DNA from: Roseomonas sp.
GTDB taxonomy: Bacteria; Pseudomonadota; Alphaproteobacteria; Acetobacterales; Acetobacteraceae
Assembly (NCBI GenBank): GCA_020249505.1
Contig: JADCFN010000028.1
Location: 230,784 to 294,783, forward strand
Reading direction: 5' to 3'
DNA length: 64,000 nucleotides
In this document: positions 26,243 through 35,279 of the stretch, piece by piece
Position numbering within the stretch: position 1 is the first letter of the stretch
How the letters are laid out: every line of letters begins with the position of its first letter
The notes under the pieces: model-generated
What the model was told of the DNA's origin: nothing
Seen by the model: the letters and a program-made list of their open reading frames with translations, nothing else
Databases searched by the model: none
Translations under genes and position numbers: made by a program

Positions 26243-27346
26243 ATGCAGGAGGATGGGGCTCTGACTACCGCCGCTCAACGACTGACTTCACAACAGCTTT
26301 TGCTGAACGGCATTGTCCATAGCTATGGGTCTGCGCGCGCCGTTGATGATGTCACCCTGGAAGTGAAGGCCGGCGAATTGGTGGCGCTACTAGGCCCATC
26401 AGGCTGCGGCAAAACAACGCTGCTCCGTATCGTCGCGGGCTTCATTCGTCAGGCTTCCGGTCAGGTGGTGATTGGTGATCGCGCCGTGGATGATCTGCCG
26501 CCCAATCTGCGCGAGGTTGGGATTGTATTCCAGAACTATGCGCTGTTTCCGCATATGACGGTGGCCGAGAATATCGCCTATGGCCTCGTGGCGCGTGGCG
26601 TGGGCAAGGCCGAACAACGCGCGCGCGTGGCGGAAATGCTTGCCACGGTCCGCATGGAAGGCTTCGCGGATCGCAAGCCAAGGCAGTTATCGGGCGGGCA
26701 GCAGCAGCGCATCGCGCTTGCGCGCGCTTTGGCAGTACAGCCACGCATCCTGCTGCTGGATGAACCTTTCGCCGCGCTGGATAAGAATTTGCGCCTTGAT
26801 ATGCAGATCGAAATCAAGCGGCTGCAACGCCAATTCGGCCTGACCGCCATTCTGGTCACGCATGACCAGGAAGAAGCCATGTCCATCGCCGATCGCATCG
26901 CGGTGATGAATGGCGGCCGGATCGAACAATTGGGCACGCCAGTCGCGATCTATGACGAACCGGCGACACCCTTCGTCAATAGCTTCATCGGGTCATCCAA
27001 TATCCTTGAGGGCATCGTCGCAGATGGCGGGGTCAAGCTTGCCGTGGGCGCGACGCTGCCCTGCAAGACGCAGAACCTTCCGCAAGGCAGGCCGGTGCAG
27101 GTTTCCATCCGCCCCGAGCAATTGATGCTGGTGCGTGACGCCGCGCCGGATCGCTTCCCGGTCACGCTGACACTCAGCCTGCCGATTGGCGGGCAATTGA
27201 TCCATGATGTCGCGGCAGCCGATGGCACCACGCTCAAGATCGCGACTGCACGCCATCCGGGCGATACCTCCTCGCTTTCGGGCGCATGGCATTGTGCGCT
27301 GACGCCTGAAGCGCGGCCTTCGATCTTTCCCCTATCCACCCCATAA
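26243..27346 (+). CDS. Polyamine-type ABC importer ATPase (PotA family)
   Basis: A protein of about 367 residues with Walker A (GPSGCGKTT), Q-loop VFQNYALFPHM, signature LSGGQQQRIALARA, Walker B ILLLDEPFAALDKNLR, H-loop THDQEEAM and a C-terminal TOBE domain. Start choice is unsettled. The ATG at 26243 has no good ribosome site, an upstream TTG exists at 26225, and a strong AGGAGG (26247-26252) lies 8 bases before an in-frame CTG at 26261. First gene of a complete four-gene importer. Confidence 0.88.
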   Translation: MQEDGALTTAAQRLTSQQLLLNGIVHSYGSARAVDDVTLEVKAGELVALLGPSGCGKTTLLRIVAGFIRQASGQVVIGDRAVDDLPPNLREVGIVFQNYALFPHMTVAENIAYGLVARGVGKAEQRARVAEMLATVRMEGFADRKPRQLSGGQQQRIALARALAVQPRILLLDEPFAALDKNLRLDMQIEIKRLQRQFGLTAILVTHDQEEAMSIADRIAVMNGGRIEQLGTPVAIYDEPATPFVNSFIGSSNILEGIVADGGVKLAVGATLPCKTQNLPQGRPVQVSIRPEQLMLVRDAAPDRFPVTLTLSLPIGGQLIHDVAAADGTTLKIATARHPGDTSSLSGAWHCALTPEARPSIFPLSTP

Positions 27347-27364
27347 ATCCCCAGGAGAATTACC

Positions 27365-28378
27365 ATGGCTTCCAGACGCCTCTTCCTTGCCGGCCTGGCC
27401 GGTGCGCTTGCCGCGCCCAGCATTGCGCGTGCTTCCGGTTCCATGACGGCCGCGATTTATCCCGGCACCTGGGATGAGGCCTATCGCGAAATCGTCGCGC
27501 CGCTCCTGCGCCAGCGCCATAATGTGAGCGTTTCCTTCGATCCGCTTTTCGCGGTGGATCAGGTGGCCAAGGTGCGTGCAGCGCGCGGTGTGGCGCCGTT
27601 TGACTGCTTCGTGCTGGACCCCGGGCCGGCGGCGGCGGCGCGTCAGGCGGGCCTTTTTGAACCGATTGACCCGCGCATGATTACCAATGCCAGCAAGCTG
27701 CCCGATGGTATGCTGACCGCTGATGCGGCGACGGTGAATGTGCAGGTTGTCGGCATTTGCTACAACCCGAAGAAATTCCCCGAACCGCCGAAAAGCTGGG
27801 CGGATTTGTTCCGTTCGCCCTATGTGGAACGCCTTGGCCTGACGGGCTTCCAGACCACATTCGGCACCGTATCGCTGATTGAAATGGCGAAGGTATTTGG
27901 CGGTTCCATCACCAATATCGAACCGATCTTCGCCAAGCTGCGTGAGGCGCTGCCCAAGGTCGCCGCGGTTTCCACACCAGCCGCCCTGCCTGGCCTTTTC
28001 CAGCAAGGCCAGATTGATATCATGTACACCAACACGAACAATGCGGCGACGCTCAAGGCCCGCGGCGTTGACATTGCCTTTGTGGCGCCGAGCGAAGGGG
28101 CGATTACCTTCGCCACCACGCTCCACATCGTGAAGGGCGCCGAAAACAAGGCCAATGCGCATCGCTATATTGATGTGGCCCTTTCGGCTGACGCGCAAAG
28201 CCGGCTGCAATTGTCGCCCTTCAACATGATTCCGGTGAACAAGGATGTGCAGCTGACCCCCAATCTGGACATCAAATCGCTTGATGAATTGTCCAAGATG
28301 GTCACGCATGATTGGAATGTGATCAACCCGCGCCGTGCTGCCTGGATTGATCGCTTCAACCGCGAAATCACGAAGTAA
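27365..28378 (+). CDS. Polyamine-type ABC importer solute-binding protein (PotD-like)
   Basis: A 337-residue secreted receptor with a leader (RRLFLAGLAGALAAPSIARA) and a family-1/PotD fold. It shows AAIYPGTWDEAYREIVAPL, the FDCFVLDPGPAAAARQAG strand, and the WADLFRSPYVERLGLTGF hinge motif typical of PotD/PotF and related Fe(III) or thiamine receptors. The ATPase/receptor/permease/permease order matches spermidine-putrescine or opine/mannopine importers. The ligand is probably a cationic amine or similar small solute, but this is inferred. Confidence 0.88.
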   Translation: MASRRLFLAGLAGALAAPSIARASGSMTAAIYPGTWDEAYREIVAPLLRQRHNVSVSFDPLFAVDQVAKVRAARGVAPFDCFVLDPGPAAAARQAGLFEPIDPRMITNASKLPDGMLTADAATVNVQVVGICYNPKKFPEPPKSWADLFRSPYVERLGLTGFQTTFGTVSLIEMAKVFGGSITNIEPIFAKLREALPKVAAVSTPAALPGLFQQGQIDIMYTNTNNAATLKARGVDIAFVAPSEGAITFATTLHIVKGAENKANAHRYIDVALSADAQSRLQLSPFNMIPVNKDVQLTPNLDIKSLDELSKMVTHDWNVINPRRAAWIDRFNREITK

Positions 28379-28382
28379 AATC

Positions 28383-29216
28383 ATGCGCGCAGCAGCGGTG
28401 GATTGGCGCCTGGCCGCGCCTTTGGGGATTGTCTACCTCGCGCTTTTCGCGGCACCGCTGCTGTTGTTACTTGGCATATCGCTTCATGCTGACCAGGATT
28501 TGCAGAAATGGGGCCTGGATAATTGGACCAAATTCTGGGGCGACGTTTTTTATCGCGGCGTCGTTTGGGACACGCTTCGGCTTGGCGTTGCGGCGGTGCT
28601 GGCGACATCGCTATTCGCCTGGCCGCTTGCAGTATTTTTCTGTAATGCGAGCCCGCGCACCCAGAAGATCCTGATCTTCATTATTCTCCTGCCGCTGCTC
28701 ACCTCTGTTGTTATTCGTACTTTCGCCTGGATCGTGATCCTGGCGCGCGAAGGCTTGGTCAATCAGGTCGTACTGGCGCTCGGTCTCAGCGCCACGCCGC
28801 TCAGGCTTTTGCAGACGGAAACGGGGCTCATCCTTGCCCTGATGCAAATCGAAATGCCGTTGATGCTGCTGCCCTTGATTTCTGTCATGCGCGGACTTGA
28901 TCCAAACCTTCTTGATGCCTCGCGCGCCTTGGGTGCGGGGATGTGGCGGAGCTTCTTTCGCGTCATCCTCCCGCTCAGCCTGCCGGGGTGGATCGCGGGT
29001 GCCACGCTGGTTTTCGCTTCCGCCTGTACCGCCTTCATTTCCCAATCCGTCATTGGCGGGGCAAGGCTTGTTTATCTGCCATCGCTCATCTGGCAGCAGG
29101 CCATGGTGGTTTATGATTGGCCCTTCGCCGCAGTCTGTTCCGTCACGCTGCTGCTGACGGTGCTGGCCGGCATCATGATGCTGAATTGGCTCGGCCGCTA
29201 TGCAAGGACCGATTGA
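28383..29216 (+). CDS. Polyamine-type ABC importer permease (PotB-like)
   Basis: A 277-residue permease with six helices. It carries VIRTFAWIVILAREG near residues 103-117 (the PotB RTYAW-like segment) and the EAA loop (LDASRALGAGMWRSFFRVILPLS) that contacts the ATPase. It starts four bases after the receptor stop and is directly followed by the second permease. Confidence 0.9.
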   Translation: MRAAAVDWRLAAPLGIVYLALFAAPLLLLLGISLHADQDLQKWGLDNWTKFWGDVFYRGVVWDTLRLGVAAVLATSLFAWPLAVFFCNASPRTQKILIFIILLPLLTSVVIRTFAWIVILAREGLVNQVVLALGLSATPLRLLQTETGLILALMQIEMPLMLLPLISVMRGLDPNLLDASRALGAGMWRSFFRVILPLSLPGWIAGATLVFASACTAFISQSVIGGARLVYLPSLIWQQAMVVYDWPFAAVCSVTLLLTVLAGIMMLNWLGRYARTD

Positions 29217-30038
29217 ATGAACCAGCGCCGCACCTTTTCGGATCAAAGCTTTTCCTATGTCTTTGGTGGCCTCACGCTGCTTGGCGTGCTGATCCTGGTC
29301 GGCCCGGTTTTCATTGTGCTGATCACAAGCTTCACTACCTCGGCCTCCTTGCGGTTTCCGCCGCCGGAATTGTCGTTGCGCTGGTATCAGGCCTTGTTCG
29401 ATACAACGCGGTCTGCACATATCCATCGCGCGGCGGGCAATTCACTTTGGGTGGCCAGCATGGCGACCCTTGCAGCAACTATTCTTGCCGTGCTCGCCGC
29501 GCTGGCGATTGGGCGTTCCCGCCGGCCTGCGGCGCGCGCCTTGGAAGCAAGTTTTCTCTCACCGCTGATCTTGCCCTCATTGGCCTATGGGTTGGCGACG
29601 CTGATGTTCTTCGCCCTGCTCGGGCTCCGCCCATCGCTTACGCATTTGATTGGCGGGCATCTGGTGGTGATTGCGCCCTTTGTCTTTCGGACAACCTTGG
29701 CGACTGTCACGCAATTGGAACCGGCCTTGCTGGAAAGCTCGGCCAGCCTGGGCGCCGGGCGCTTCATGACCTTCCGGCGCATTACGCTTCCCCTGATCGC
29801 GCCTGGCATTTTCGCCGGCGCCTTCCTGGCTTTCGTGGCCTCCATGGATAATGTGCCGGTCTCGCTTTTCCTCTCCAGTGCACGAACGGATATGCTGCCC
29901 ATTCGCATGTGGGGCATGATGGAAAGCACGCTGGATGTGCGCGTCGCCGCCGTTTCTGGCGTGCTTATTCTGGCGATCCTGGTGCTGATGTTCCTAATGG
30001 ATCGGCTGACCGGCCTTACGCGACGAATGAGCTTATAG
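29217..30038 (+). CDS. Polyamine-type ABC importer permease (PotC-like)
   Basis: A 273-residue permease with six helices, an FPPPELSLRWYQALF segment after the first helix as in PotC proteins, and the EAA loop ESSASLGAGRFMTFRRITLPLI near residue 180. The start codon abuts the previous stop. It completes the importer and ends convergently with the histidine-kinase gene. Confidence 0.9.
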   Translation: MNQRRTFSDQSFSYVFGGLTLLGVLILVGPVFIVLITSFTTSASLRFPPPELSLRWYQALFDTTRSAHIHRAAGNSLWVASMATLAATILAVLAALAIGRSRRPAARALEASFLSPLILPSLAYGLATLMFFALLGLRPSLTHLIGGHLVVIAPFVFRTTLATVTQLEPALLESSASLGAGRFMTFRRITLPLIAPGIFAGAFLAFVASMDNVPVSLFLSSARTDMLPIRMWGMMESTLDVRVAAVSGVLILAILVLMFLMDRLTGLTRRMSL

Positions 30039-30065
30039 GCGGGATATTGCCTGGTTGCCGGGGCT

Positions 30066-31433
30066 TCAGCCCATTGGCAACCAAACACTCACCTTTGTGC
30101 CAACCCCTTCCGTGCTCTCAATGCTTAGCCTTCCGCGATGGCGCATGACGATATGGCGCGTGATGGCAAGCCCTAGGCCCGTGCCTCCCTTATGGCGCGA
30201 TCGTGCCGCGTCCACGCGATAGAAACGCTCTGTCAGGCGCGGCAGATGGTGCTTGGCTATGCCGGGACCGTCATCGGTCACGCTCAGCAAGGCACCGGGT
30301 CGCGCCGTTGCGTCATCTGCGGTGGCGCGCCGCAGCGTTATGGCAATCAAACCACCCTCACGGCCGTGATTGATCGCGTTTTCCAACACATTGCGGATCA
30401 CCTGCGCCACCTGATCCGCATTGGCGGGCTTGGCGACCAAAGCCTCATTCACATCAAGTTCCAACCGCATATCGCGCCGCTTCAGTAGCGGTGCCAGCGC
30501 CTCCGCCTCGGCGCGCAGGATCATGGCGAGTGGCGCTTCGCCGACCGGGGGCTGGTGTTCCTCCATTTCAATGCGTGAAAGGTTGAGCAAATCATCAATC
30601 AGCCGGCGCATGCGATCGCCTTGTTCGGCCATGATGCCAAGGAAGCGCTGCTGCGCCTCAGGATCATCTGCCGCAGGGCCGCGCAGGGTTTCGATAAAGC
30701 CGAGCAGGCTCGCCAAGGGCGTGCGCAATTCATGGCTGGCATTGGCAACGAAATCGGCGCGCGTCCTTTCAATCGCCGCTTCCCGGCTGCGATCGATCAG
30801 CAGAATCAACAGCCGCCCGCCATCCGCAAGCGGCGGATCAAGCGGCACGACGCGGGCCGAAACTTCGCGCGGCAGCGGCACGGGCAGATGAAGCTCCACC
30901 GTGGCCGAATGGCCCGCTGCCAGCGCATCATCCATGGCAGCGGCAAGCACCGGATGGCGGAGCAGCGCCGCGGCGTCTGGCCCCTGCCCCGCCGCTTCCG
31001 GCCCGAGCATTTGCCGCGCGGCCGGATTGGCGCGCAGCACGGCACGTTCAGCCGAAAGCAGCAGTACAGGTTCGGGCAGGTTTTCCAGAATGGCAGCATC
31101 GGCACGGCGCAGCCTTTCAAGCTGCGCACCCTGTTCCGCCATGCTCCGCGCCAGGCGGCGAATGTCATCGGCAAGATCTTCGGCTGAAGGCAGTGGCGGA
31201 GCTTCGCCCCGCGTCGGCGCGGCCCGGCCCTGCGCCAGAGCCTCACGCAATGCCTCCGCCAAAAGCGCGAGCCTGGCCCGCCAGCCCCAGGCAAGGAAAA
31301 AACTGGCGAGGCCCACGGCGGCCAGCGCCAGAACGCCCAGTCCAGGCCGCAATTCGCGCAGTAGGATCAGCAAGCCAATCACCAATGCCGGCACCAGGCC
31401 GATGGCGACGGCAAAGCGCAACAAGGGCTTCAT
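30066..31433 (-). CDS. PhoR-like membrane sensor histidine kinase
   Basis: A 455-residue kinase with two N-terminal membrane helices (residues about 7-26 and 31-50), a PAS-like domain (112-215), HisKA with phospho-acceptor His234 (FVANASHELRTPLASLLGF) and a HATPase domain (N-box NVLENAINHG, G1 DDGPGI, G2 GTGLGLAI). The layout is that of PhoR, which senses phosphate status through the Pst system. However, no response regulator, pst or phoU gene is nearby, so it is an orphan here. It follows the LpoA-like gene by 26 bases on the same strand and may be co-transcribed. Confidence 0.88.
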   Translation of the reverse strand: MKPLLRFAVAIGLVPALVIGLLILLRELRPGLGVLALAAVGLASFFLAWGWRARLALLAEALREALAQGRAAPTRGEAPPLPSAEDLADDIRRLARSMAEQGAQLERLRRADAAILENLPEPVLLLSAERAVLRANPAARQMLGPEAAGQGPDAAALLRHPVLAAAMDDALAAGHSATVELHLPVPLPREVSARVVPLDPPLADGGRLLILLIDRSREAAIERTRADFVANASHELRTPLASLLGFIETLRGPAADDPEAQQRFLGIMAEQGDRMRRLIDDLLNLSRIEMEEHQPPVGEAPLAMILRAEAEALAPLLKRRDMRLELDVNEALVAKPANADQVAQVIRNVLENAINHGREGGLIAITLRRATADDATARPGALLSVTDDGPGIAKHHLPRLTERFYRVDAARSRHKGGTGLGLAITRHIVMRHRGRLSIESTEGVGTKVSVWLPMG

Positions 31434-31459
31434 GCGGTCAGCCCGCGCGCCTTACTCAT

Positions 31460-32611
31460 TCAGAAGCCGACACCAAGTGGCATGGGCGGTTCTACCAGAA
31501 CGGCATCGCCATTCGGCGCCACGCGAAATAGCGCAAGGCTACGATCCACCGCCCCGCCCGGGCGCAATTGCAGCGGGCCATCAACACCATCGAAGCGGGG
31601 CGTGGAATCAGGGGGGGTACCAGCAGGGGCCACAGCCAGCCCCGCTGCCATCACCGCCGCATCATGCGCAACCCCCGCAATGCGCGGCGCGCGTTGGCCG
31701 AAAGCCTGCTGGAAGCGCGCATCAAAAACGCCCCTTGCCCTTTCATCCGGGGCGGGGAAAAGCGCACCATGCAAGGCGGGTTCATTGGCAAGCCCGGCAT
31801 CGGCTATCCAAAGCGCGTGCCCAAGCAGCAAGGGCCGAGGGTTGTCCTGCGCCCCTGCCCTGGCCGCCGCGGCCAATTCCCGTGCGCGGAAACCGGTGGC
31901 GCCAATCACCACCGCATCAATTGGGTTGGTCGCGCGCCGTGCCATTTCTGCCACCGGGCCGACCGCGCCAGCGCGTTCATTGAACAGCGCAATGGCCGGG
32001 CTTGGCAGGTTGAAATCCGCCGCTGCCTGCCGCAGCGCCGCCGCCAAGGCGCGCCCGAAAGCATCATCCGGCGCCACCATGCCGAATTGTCGCGCGCCGG
32101 CTGACATGGCCGAGCCCATCACACGGCGCATCTGCTGTTCGGGCGTCACGCCAAGCGTCCAAACCCCTGGCCGCGCCTGAGAGGAATCATTGGTGAAGGC
32201 CAGCACTGGCAGGCGCGCGGCTTGCGCAACCGGCGCCGCGCCCGCGGTCTCGGCCCCGGTCAGTGGCCCGACCATGCTGACCGCACCAAGACTGACGGCG
32301 CGCCGCGCCGCATCCCCCGCGCCCATGGCCGTGCCCGCCGTATCGAGGGGCACGAATTCGACCCGGCGGTCATTCTGTTCAAACAGCGCCAATTCCGCCG
32401 CCTGTTGCAAGGCGCGGCCAAGTGGCTCCTGCTGCCCGGAAAGCGGCAGCAGCAACGCAACACGGGTGCGCGCCATATCCGGCGGTGCTGCAACTGTCGG
32501 GGCGCCCACCATGATGGGGGCTTGCGGGGCACAGGCCGCAAGCGCGACAAGCAACCCAAGCGGAACAAGGGCAATCAGGCGTGACGACAGCCGATTCAGA
32601 AAACGAGGCAC
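31460..32611 (-). CDS. LpoA-like penicillin-binding protein activator lipoprotein
   Basis: A lipoprotein of about 383 residues. A basic N-terminus (PRFLNRLSSRL) and a hydrophobic stretch are followed by the lipobox LAAC near residue 30, then a type-I periplasmic-binding (LpoA C-domain/LivJ-like) fold with RVALLLPLSGQQEPLGRALQ and LGVTPEQQMRRVMGSAMSAG. In E. coli LpoA stimulates the synthase PBP1A; in alphaproteobacteria the partner is less defined. I chose the GTG at 32611; a 148-residue upstream extension lies antisense within rsmI and is rejected. Its divergence from rsmI matches the E. coli lpoA-rsmI order. Confidence 0.82.
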   Translation of the reverse strand: MPRFLNRLSSRLIALVPLGLLVALAACAPQAPIMVGAPTVAAPPDMARTRVALLLPLSGQQEPLGRALQQAAELALFEQNDRRVEFVPLDTAGTAMGAGDAARRAVSLGAVSMVGPLTGAETAGAAPVAQAARLPVLAFTNDSSQARPGVWTLGVTPEQQMRRVMGSAMSAGARQFGMVAPDDAFGRALAAALRQAAADFNLPSPAIALFNERAGAVGPVAEMARRATNPIDAVVIGATGFRARELAAAARAGAQDNPRPLLLGHALWIADAGLANEPALHGALFPAPDERARGVFDARFQQAFGQRAPRIAGVAHDAAVMAAGLAVAPAGTPPDSTPRFDGVDGPLQLRPGGAVDRSLALFRVAPNGDAVLVEPPMPLGVGF

Positions 32612-33495
32612 GGTCGGTCCATCCTTCGGCTGCGCCCGCCATTGGGCCCGGCCTGACATTGGTTGCGACCCCCATAGGCAATATGGGGGATCTTTCGCCC
32701 CGCGCCCTGGCCGCCTTGCGGGCCGCCGATGCGGTGCTGTGTGAAGATAGCAGAACAACCGGCGCAATGCTCGCCCGGCTGGGCGTCGCCGTGCGCCTGA
32801 TTCCTCTGCATGACCATAATGAAGCGTCAGAGCTTCCGCGAATACTGCAAATGCTGGACCAGGGCCAGAAATTGGCGCTGGTATCGGATGCCGGCACACC
32901 TTTGGTGAGCGACCCGGGCTTTCGGCTGGTGCGCGCGGCGATTGCGGCGGGTTTGCCGATTTCGGCCATTCCTGGCCCCAATGCGGCGGTGATGGCGCTG
33001 GTGCTTTCCGGCCTGCCGCCCGAGCCCTTCCTGTTTGAAGGCTTCCTGCCGCCACGCGCCGCCGCGCGTCAGGCAGCCCTTGCCCGATTGAAGTCGCTGG
33101 AACAGGCAGGACTTGCCGCCAGCATGATTTTTTATGAGGCGCCGCATCGCCTGGCCGAGAGCCTTACTGACATGGCCGGGGCCTTCGGCGCCGACCGGCC
33201 CGCCGCTGTCGCGCGCGAAATGACCAAGCGGTTTGAGGAAGTGCGGCGGGGCGGCCTTGGCGCACTGGCCACGCATTACGCCAGCGCCGAAGCGCGCGGG
33301 GAAATCTGCATTGTTGTCGGCCCCGCCGCGGCCGAGGCAGTGGTGGGTGATGCTGAGGTGACCGCGCAGCTCCGCGCTGCCTTGGATAGCGGGCTTTCGG
33401 TCAAGGATGCGGCCGAGGCTGTGGCCAAGGCCAGCGGGCGCAAGCGGCGCGATGTTTACCGCGAAGCACTCGGCCTGCTGAACAGTCAGGACTGA
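32581..33495 (+). CDS. rsmI: 16S rRNA (cytidine-1402-2'-O)-methyltransferase
   Basis: A 304-residue SAM-dependent methyltransferase of the tetrapyrrole-methylase fold that modifies C1402 of 16S rRNA. It shows LVATPIGNMGDLSPRAL, CEDSRTTGAMLARLG, LVSDAGTPLVSDPGF, PGPNAAVMALVLSGLP, FEGFLPPRAAARQAAL and a C-terminal helical domain ending in the KRRDVYREALGL region. The only plausible initiator before the LVATPIGN strand is the GTG at 32581. The first 31 bases of the gene therefore overlap the start of the divergently transcribed lpoA-like gene. Confidence 0.93.
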   Translation: MTTADSENEARSVHPSAAPAIGPGLTLVATPIGNMGDLSPRALAALRAADAVLCEDSRTTGAMLARLGVAVRLIPLHDHNEASELPRILQMLDQGQKLALVSDAGTPLVSDPGFRLVRAAIAAGLPISAIPGPNAAVMALVLSGLPPEPFLFEGFLPPRAAARQAALARLKSLEQAGLAASMIFYEAPHRLAESLTDMAGAFGADRPAAVAREMTKRFEEVRRGGLGALATHYASAEARGEICIVVGPAAAEAVVGDAEVTAQLRAALDSGLSVKDAAEAVAKASGRKRRDVYREALGLLNSQD

Positions 33496-33577
33496 AGCGC
33501 GTGCGATTTCGCTTGGCAGGGCAGCGGCAATAGGCAAGGCTTGCGGCAGGTTTTCACAAAAACCGAGGGAAAGCAGC

Positions 33578-35272
33578 ATGGGCCACGGGGCATTCGCCAA
33601 TTTTCTGGAAGCCCACCCTGATCTTACGGTCTATCTGGTGCTCGGGCTTGGCTATCTGTTTGGCAAGGTCACCTTCCGCGGCTTCGGCCTGGGGCCGGTA
33701 ACGGGCGCGCTTTTCGCCGGCATTCTGATTGGCCAATTCGCCCATGTGCCAGTATCGGAAACTGCGCGCTCCATCCTGTTTCTGCTGTTCCTGTTTGGCA
33801 TTGGTTATTCGGTCGGGCCGAAATTCCTGGTGGCGGTGAAGGGGGATGGGCTGCCCGGCATTGCCATTGGCATCATTGTGCCGCTGACCGGTATTGCCAC
33901 CGCCGTGATTGCAGCGCGCATGCTTGGCCTTGATGTGGGTTTCGCGGCGGGGCTGTTTTCCGGCGGCATGACGGAATCACCCGCCATCGGCACGGCGGCG
34001 GAAGCGATCCGCGCCTTGCCGCTGCCCAAGGAACAGCGTGACCTGCTGATCACGCATATCGCCGTGGCTGATGCGCTTTGCTATTTGTTCGGCGCGCTCG
34101 GCGTGATTTTGATGACCACCGTCTTTGGCCCCATGTTGCTTCGCATTGATGTGGCGGCTGAGGCGCGAAAGCTCGAAGAAAAATACGGCATGACGCAAAA
34201 GCGCGCGGGCATCGCTTCCGCCTGGCGGCCCGTTGAAATCCGCGCCTATGCGCTTGAAGCCGACACAGCGCTGGTGGGGAAAACGGTTGCGGAGGCTGAG
34301 GCACAAGCCGCAGGGCAGCGCGTTTTCATCCAGCGCATCCGCCGCGGCGATACTGTGCTGGACCCCAAGCCCGATACGCTGCTGCAGGAGGGCGATGTGA
34401 TCGCCATTGAGGCGCGGCGTGAGGTGCTGATTACACTTTTCGGCGGCGAGGTGCAGGAGGTTGAGGATAAGGAATTGCTGGATATTCCCGCGCTTTCGCT
34501 TGATGTCTATGTCTCCTCACGCGATGTCGCGGGGCGCAGTATTGGCGAGCTTGGCGAAATGCCGGTGGCGCGCGGCGTTTTCCTGCGCCGCATTCTGCGC
34601 AGCGGGTTGGAAGTGCCAATCGCCCCGGATACGCGGCTGGAGCGTGGCGATATCATCACGCTGATTGGCACGGAAAAGAATGTTGAGGCCGCAGCGGCGC
34701 TGGTGGGTGCCGCGATCCGCCAAAGTGACGCGACAGATTACGTGACGCTAGGACTTGCAATTTTCCTGGGCGGGCTGATTGGTGCCGTTGCGGGCTTCGA
34801 TATTGGCGGGGCGCATATCACGCTTTCAACGAGCGTGGGCACGCTGATGGCGGGGCTTTTCATCGGCTGGCTGCGTTCCCACCGGCCGCAATTCGCGCGC
34901 ATTCCGGATGCGGCGATTTCGCTGATGACATCGCTGGGCCTGGCTGGTTTTGTCGGCATGATCGGCTTGCATGCTGGCCCTGTATTCGTGGAGGCGGTGC
35001 GGGAAGTGGGCATCGGCCTGCTGATTGCCGGCGCCTTCGTGACACTGGTGCCGCAATTCGTTGGGCTATTTGTTGGGCGCTATGTGCTGCGCATGAACCC
35101 GCTTTTACTGTTGGGCGCCCTTTCCGGCGCGCAGACCATGACGGCGGCACTCGCCGCCTTGCAGGAAAAATCAGGCAGCCCGGTTGCCGTGCTGGGCTAC
35201 ACGGCTGCGGTACCCTTTGGACATATCTTGCTGACTTCAGGCGGGACGGTGATTGTTTGGTTGGTGGGTTGA
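33578..35272 (+). CDS. AspT/YidE-type transporter with two regulatory TrkA-C domains
   Basis: A 564-residue inner-membrane protein with the duplicated antiporter plan of the aspartate:alanine exchanger family. The first membrane half covers residues about 15-190, and two soluble TrkA-C/RCK-C domains lie at about 205-295 and 300-385 (DVIAIEARRE, RGDIITLIGTEKNVE). The second membrane half contains GGAHITLSTSVGTLMAGLFIG and ends GALSGAQTMTAALAALQEKSG. Substrate is unknown; AspT exchanges aspartate and alanine, while most paralogues are uncharacterised. It stands alone 82 bases after rsmI. Confidence 0.85.
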   Translation: MGHGAFANFLEAHPDLTVYLVLGLGYLFGKVTFRGFGLGPVTGALFAGILIGQFAHVPVSETARSILFLLFLFGIGYSVGPKFLVAVKGDGLPGIAIGIIVPLTGIATAVIAARMLGLDVGFAAGLFSGGMTESPAIGTAAEAIRALPLPKEQRDLLITHIAVADALCYLFGALGVILMTTVFGPMLLRIDVAAEARKLEEKYGMTQKRAGIASAWRPVEIRAYALEADTALVGKTVAEAEAQAAGQRVFIQRIRRGDTVLDPKPDTLLQEGDVIAIEARREVLITLFGGEVQEVEDKELLDIPALSLDVYVSSRDVAGRSIGELGEMPVARGVFLRRILRSGLEVPIAPDTRLERGDIITLIGTEKNVEAAAALVGAAIRQSDATDYVTLGLAIFLGGLIGAVAGFDIGGAHITLSTSVGTLMAGLFIGWLRSHRPQFARIPDAAISLMTSLGLAGFVGMIGLHAGPVFVEAVREVGIGLLIAGAFVTLVPQFVGLFVGRYVLRMNPLLLLGALSGAQTMTAALAALQEKSGSPVAVLGYTAAVPFGHILLTSGGTVIVWLVG

Positions 35273-35279
35273 GCGGGCT

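Noticed and set aside
27332..28384. A 350-codon minus-strand open frame opposite the PotD-like gene
   Set aside because: It is an antisense shadow of a clear secreted receptor with leader and PotD motifs.
31193..32744. Long plus-strand frames opposite the histidine kinase and LpoA-like genes
   Set aside because: They are Arg/Ser-rich antisense frames with no motif, whereas the minus-strand genes have complete domains.
32611..33055. A 148-residue N-terminal extension of the LpoA-like protein
   Set aside because: It lies antisense within rsmI, and the lipoprotein leader begins at the GTG at 32611.
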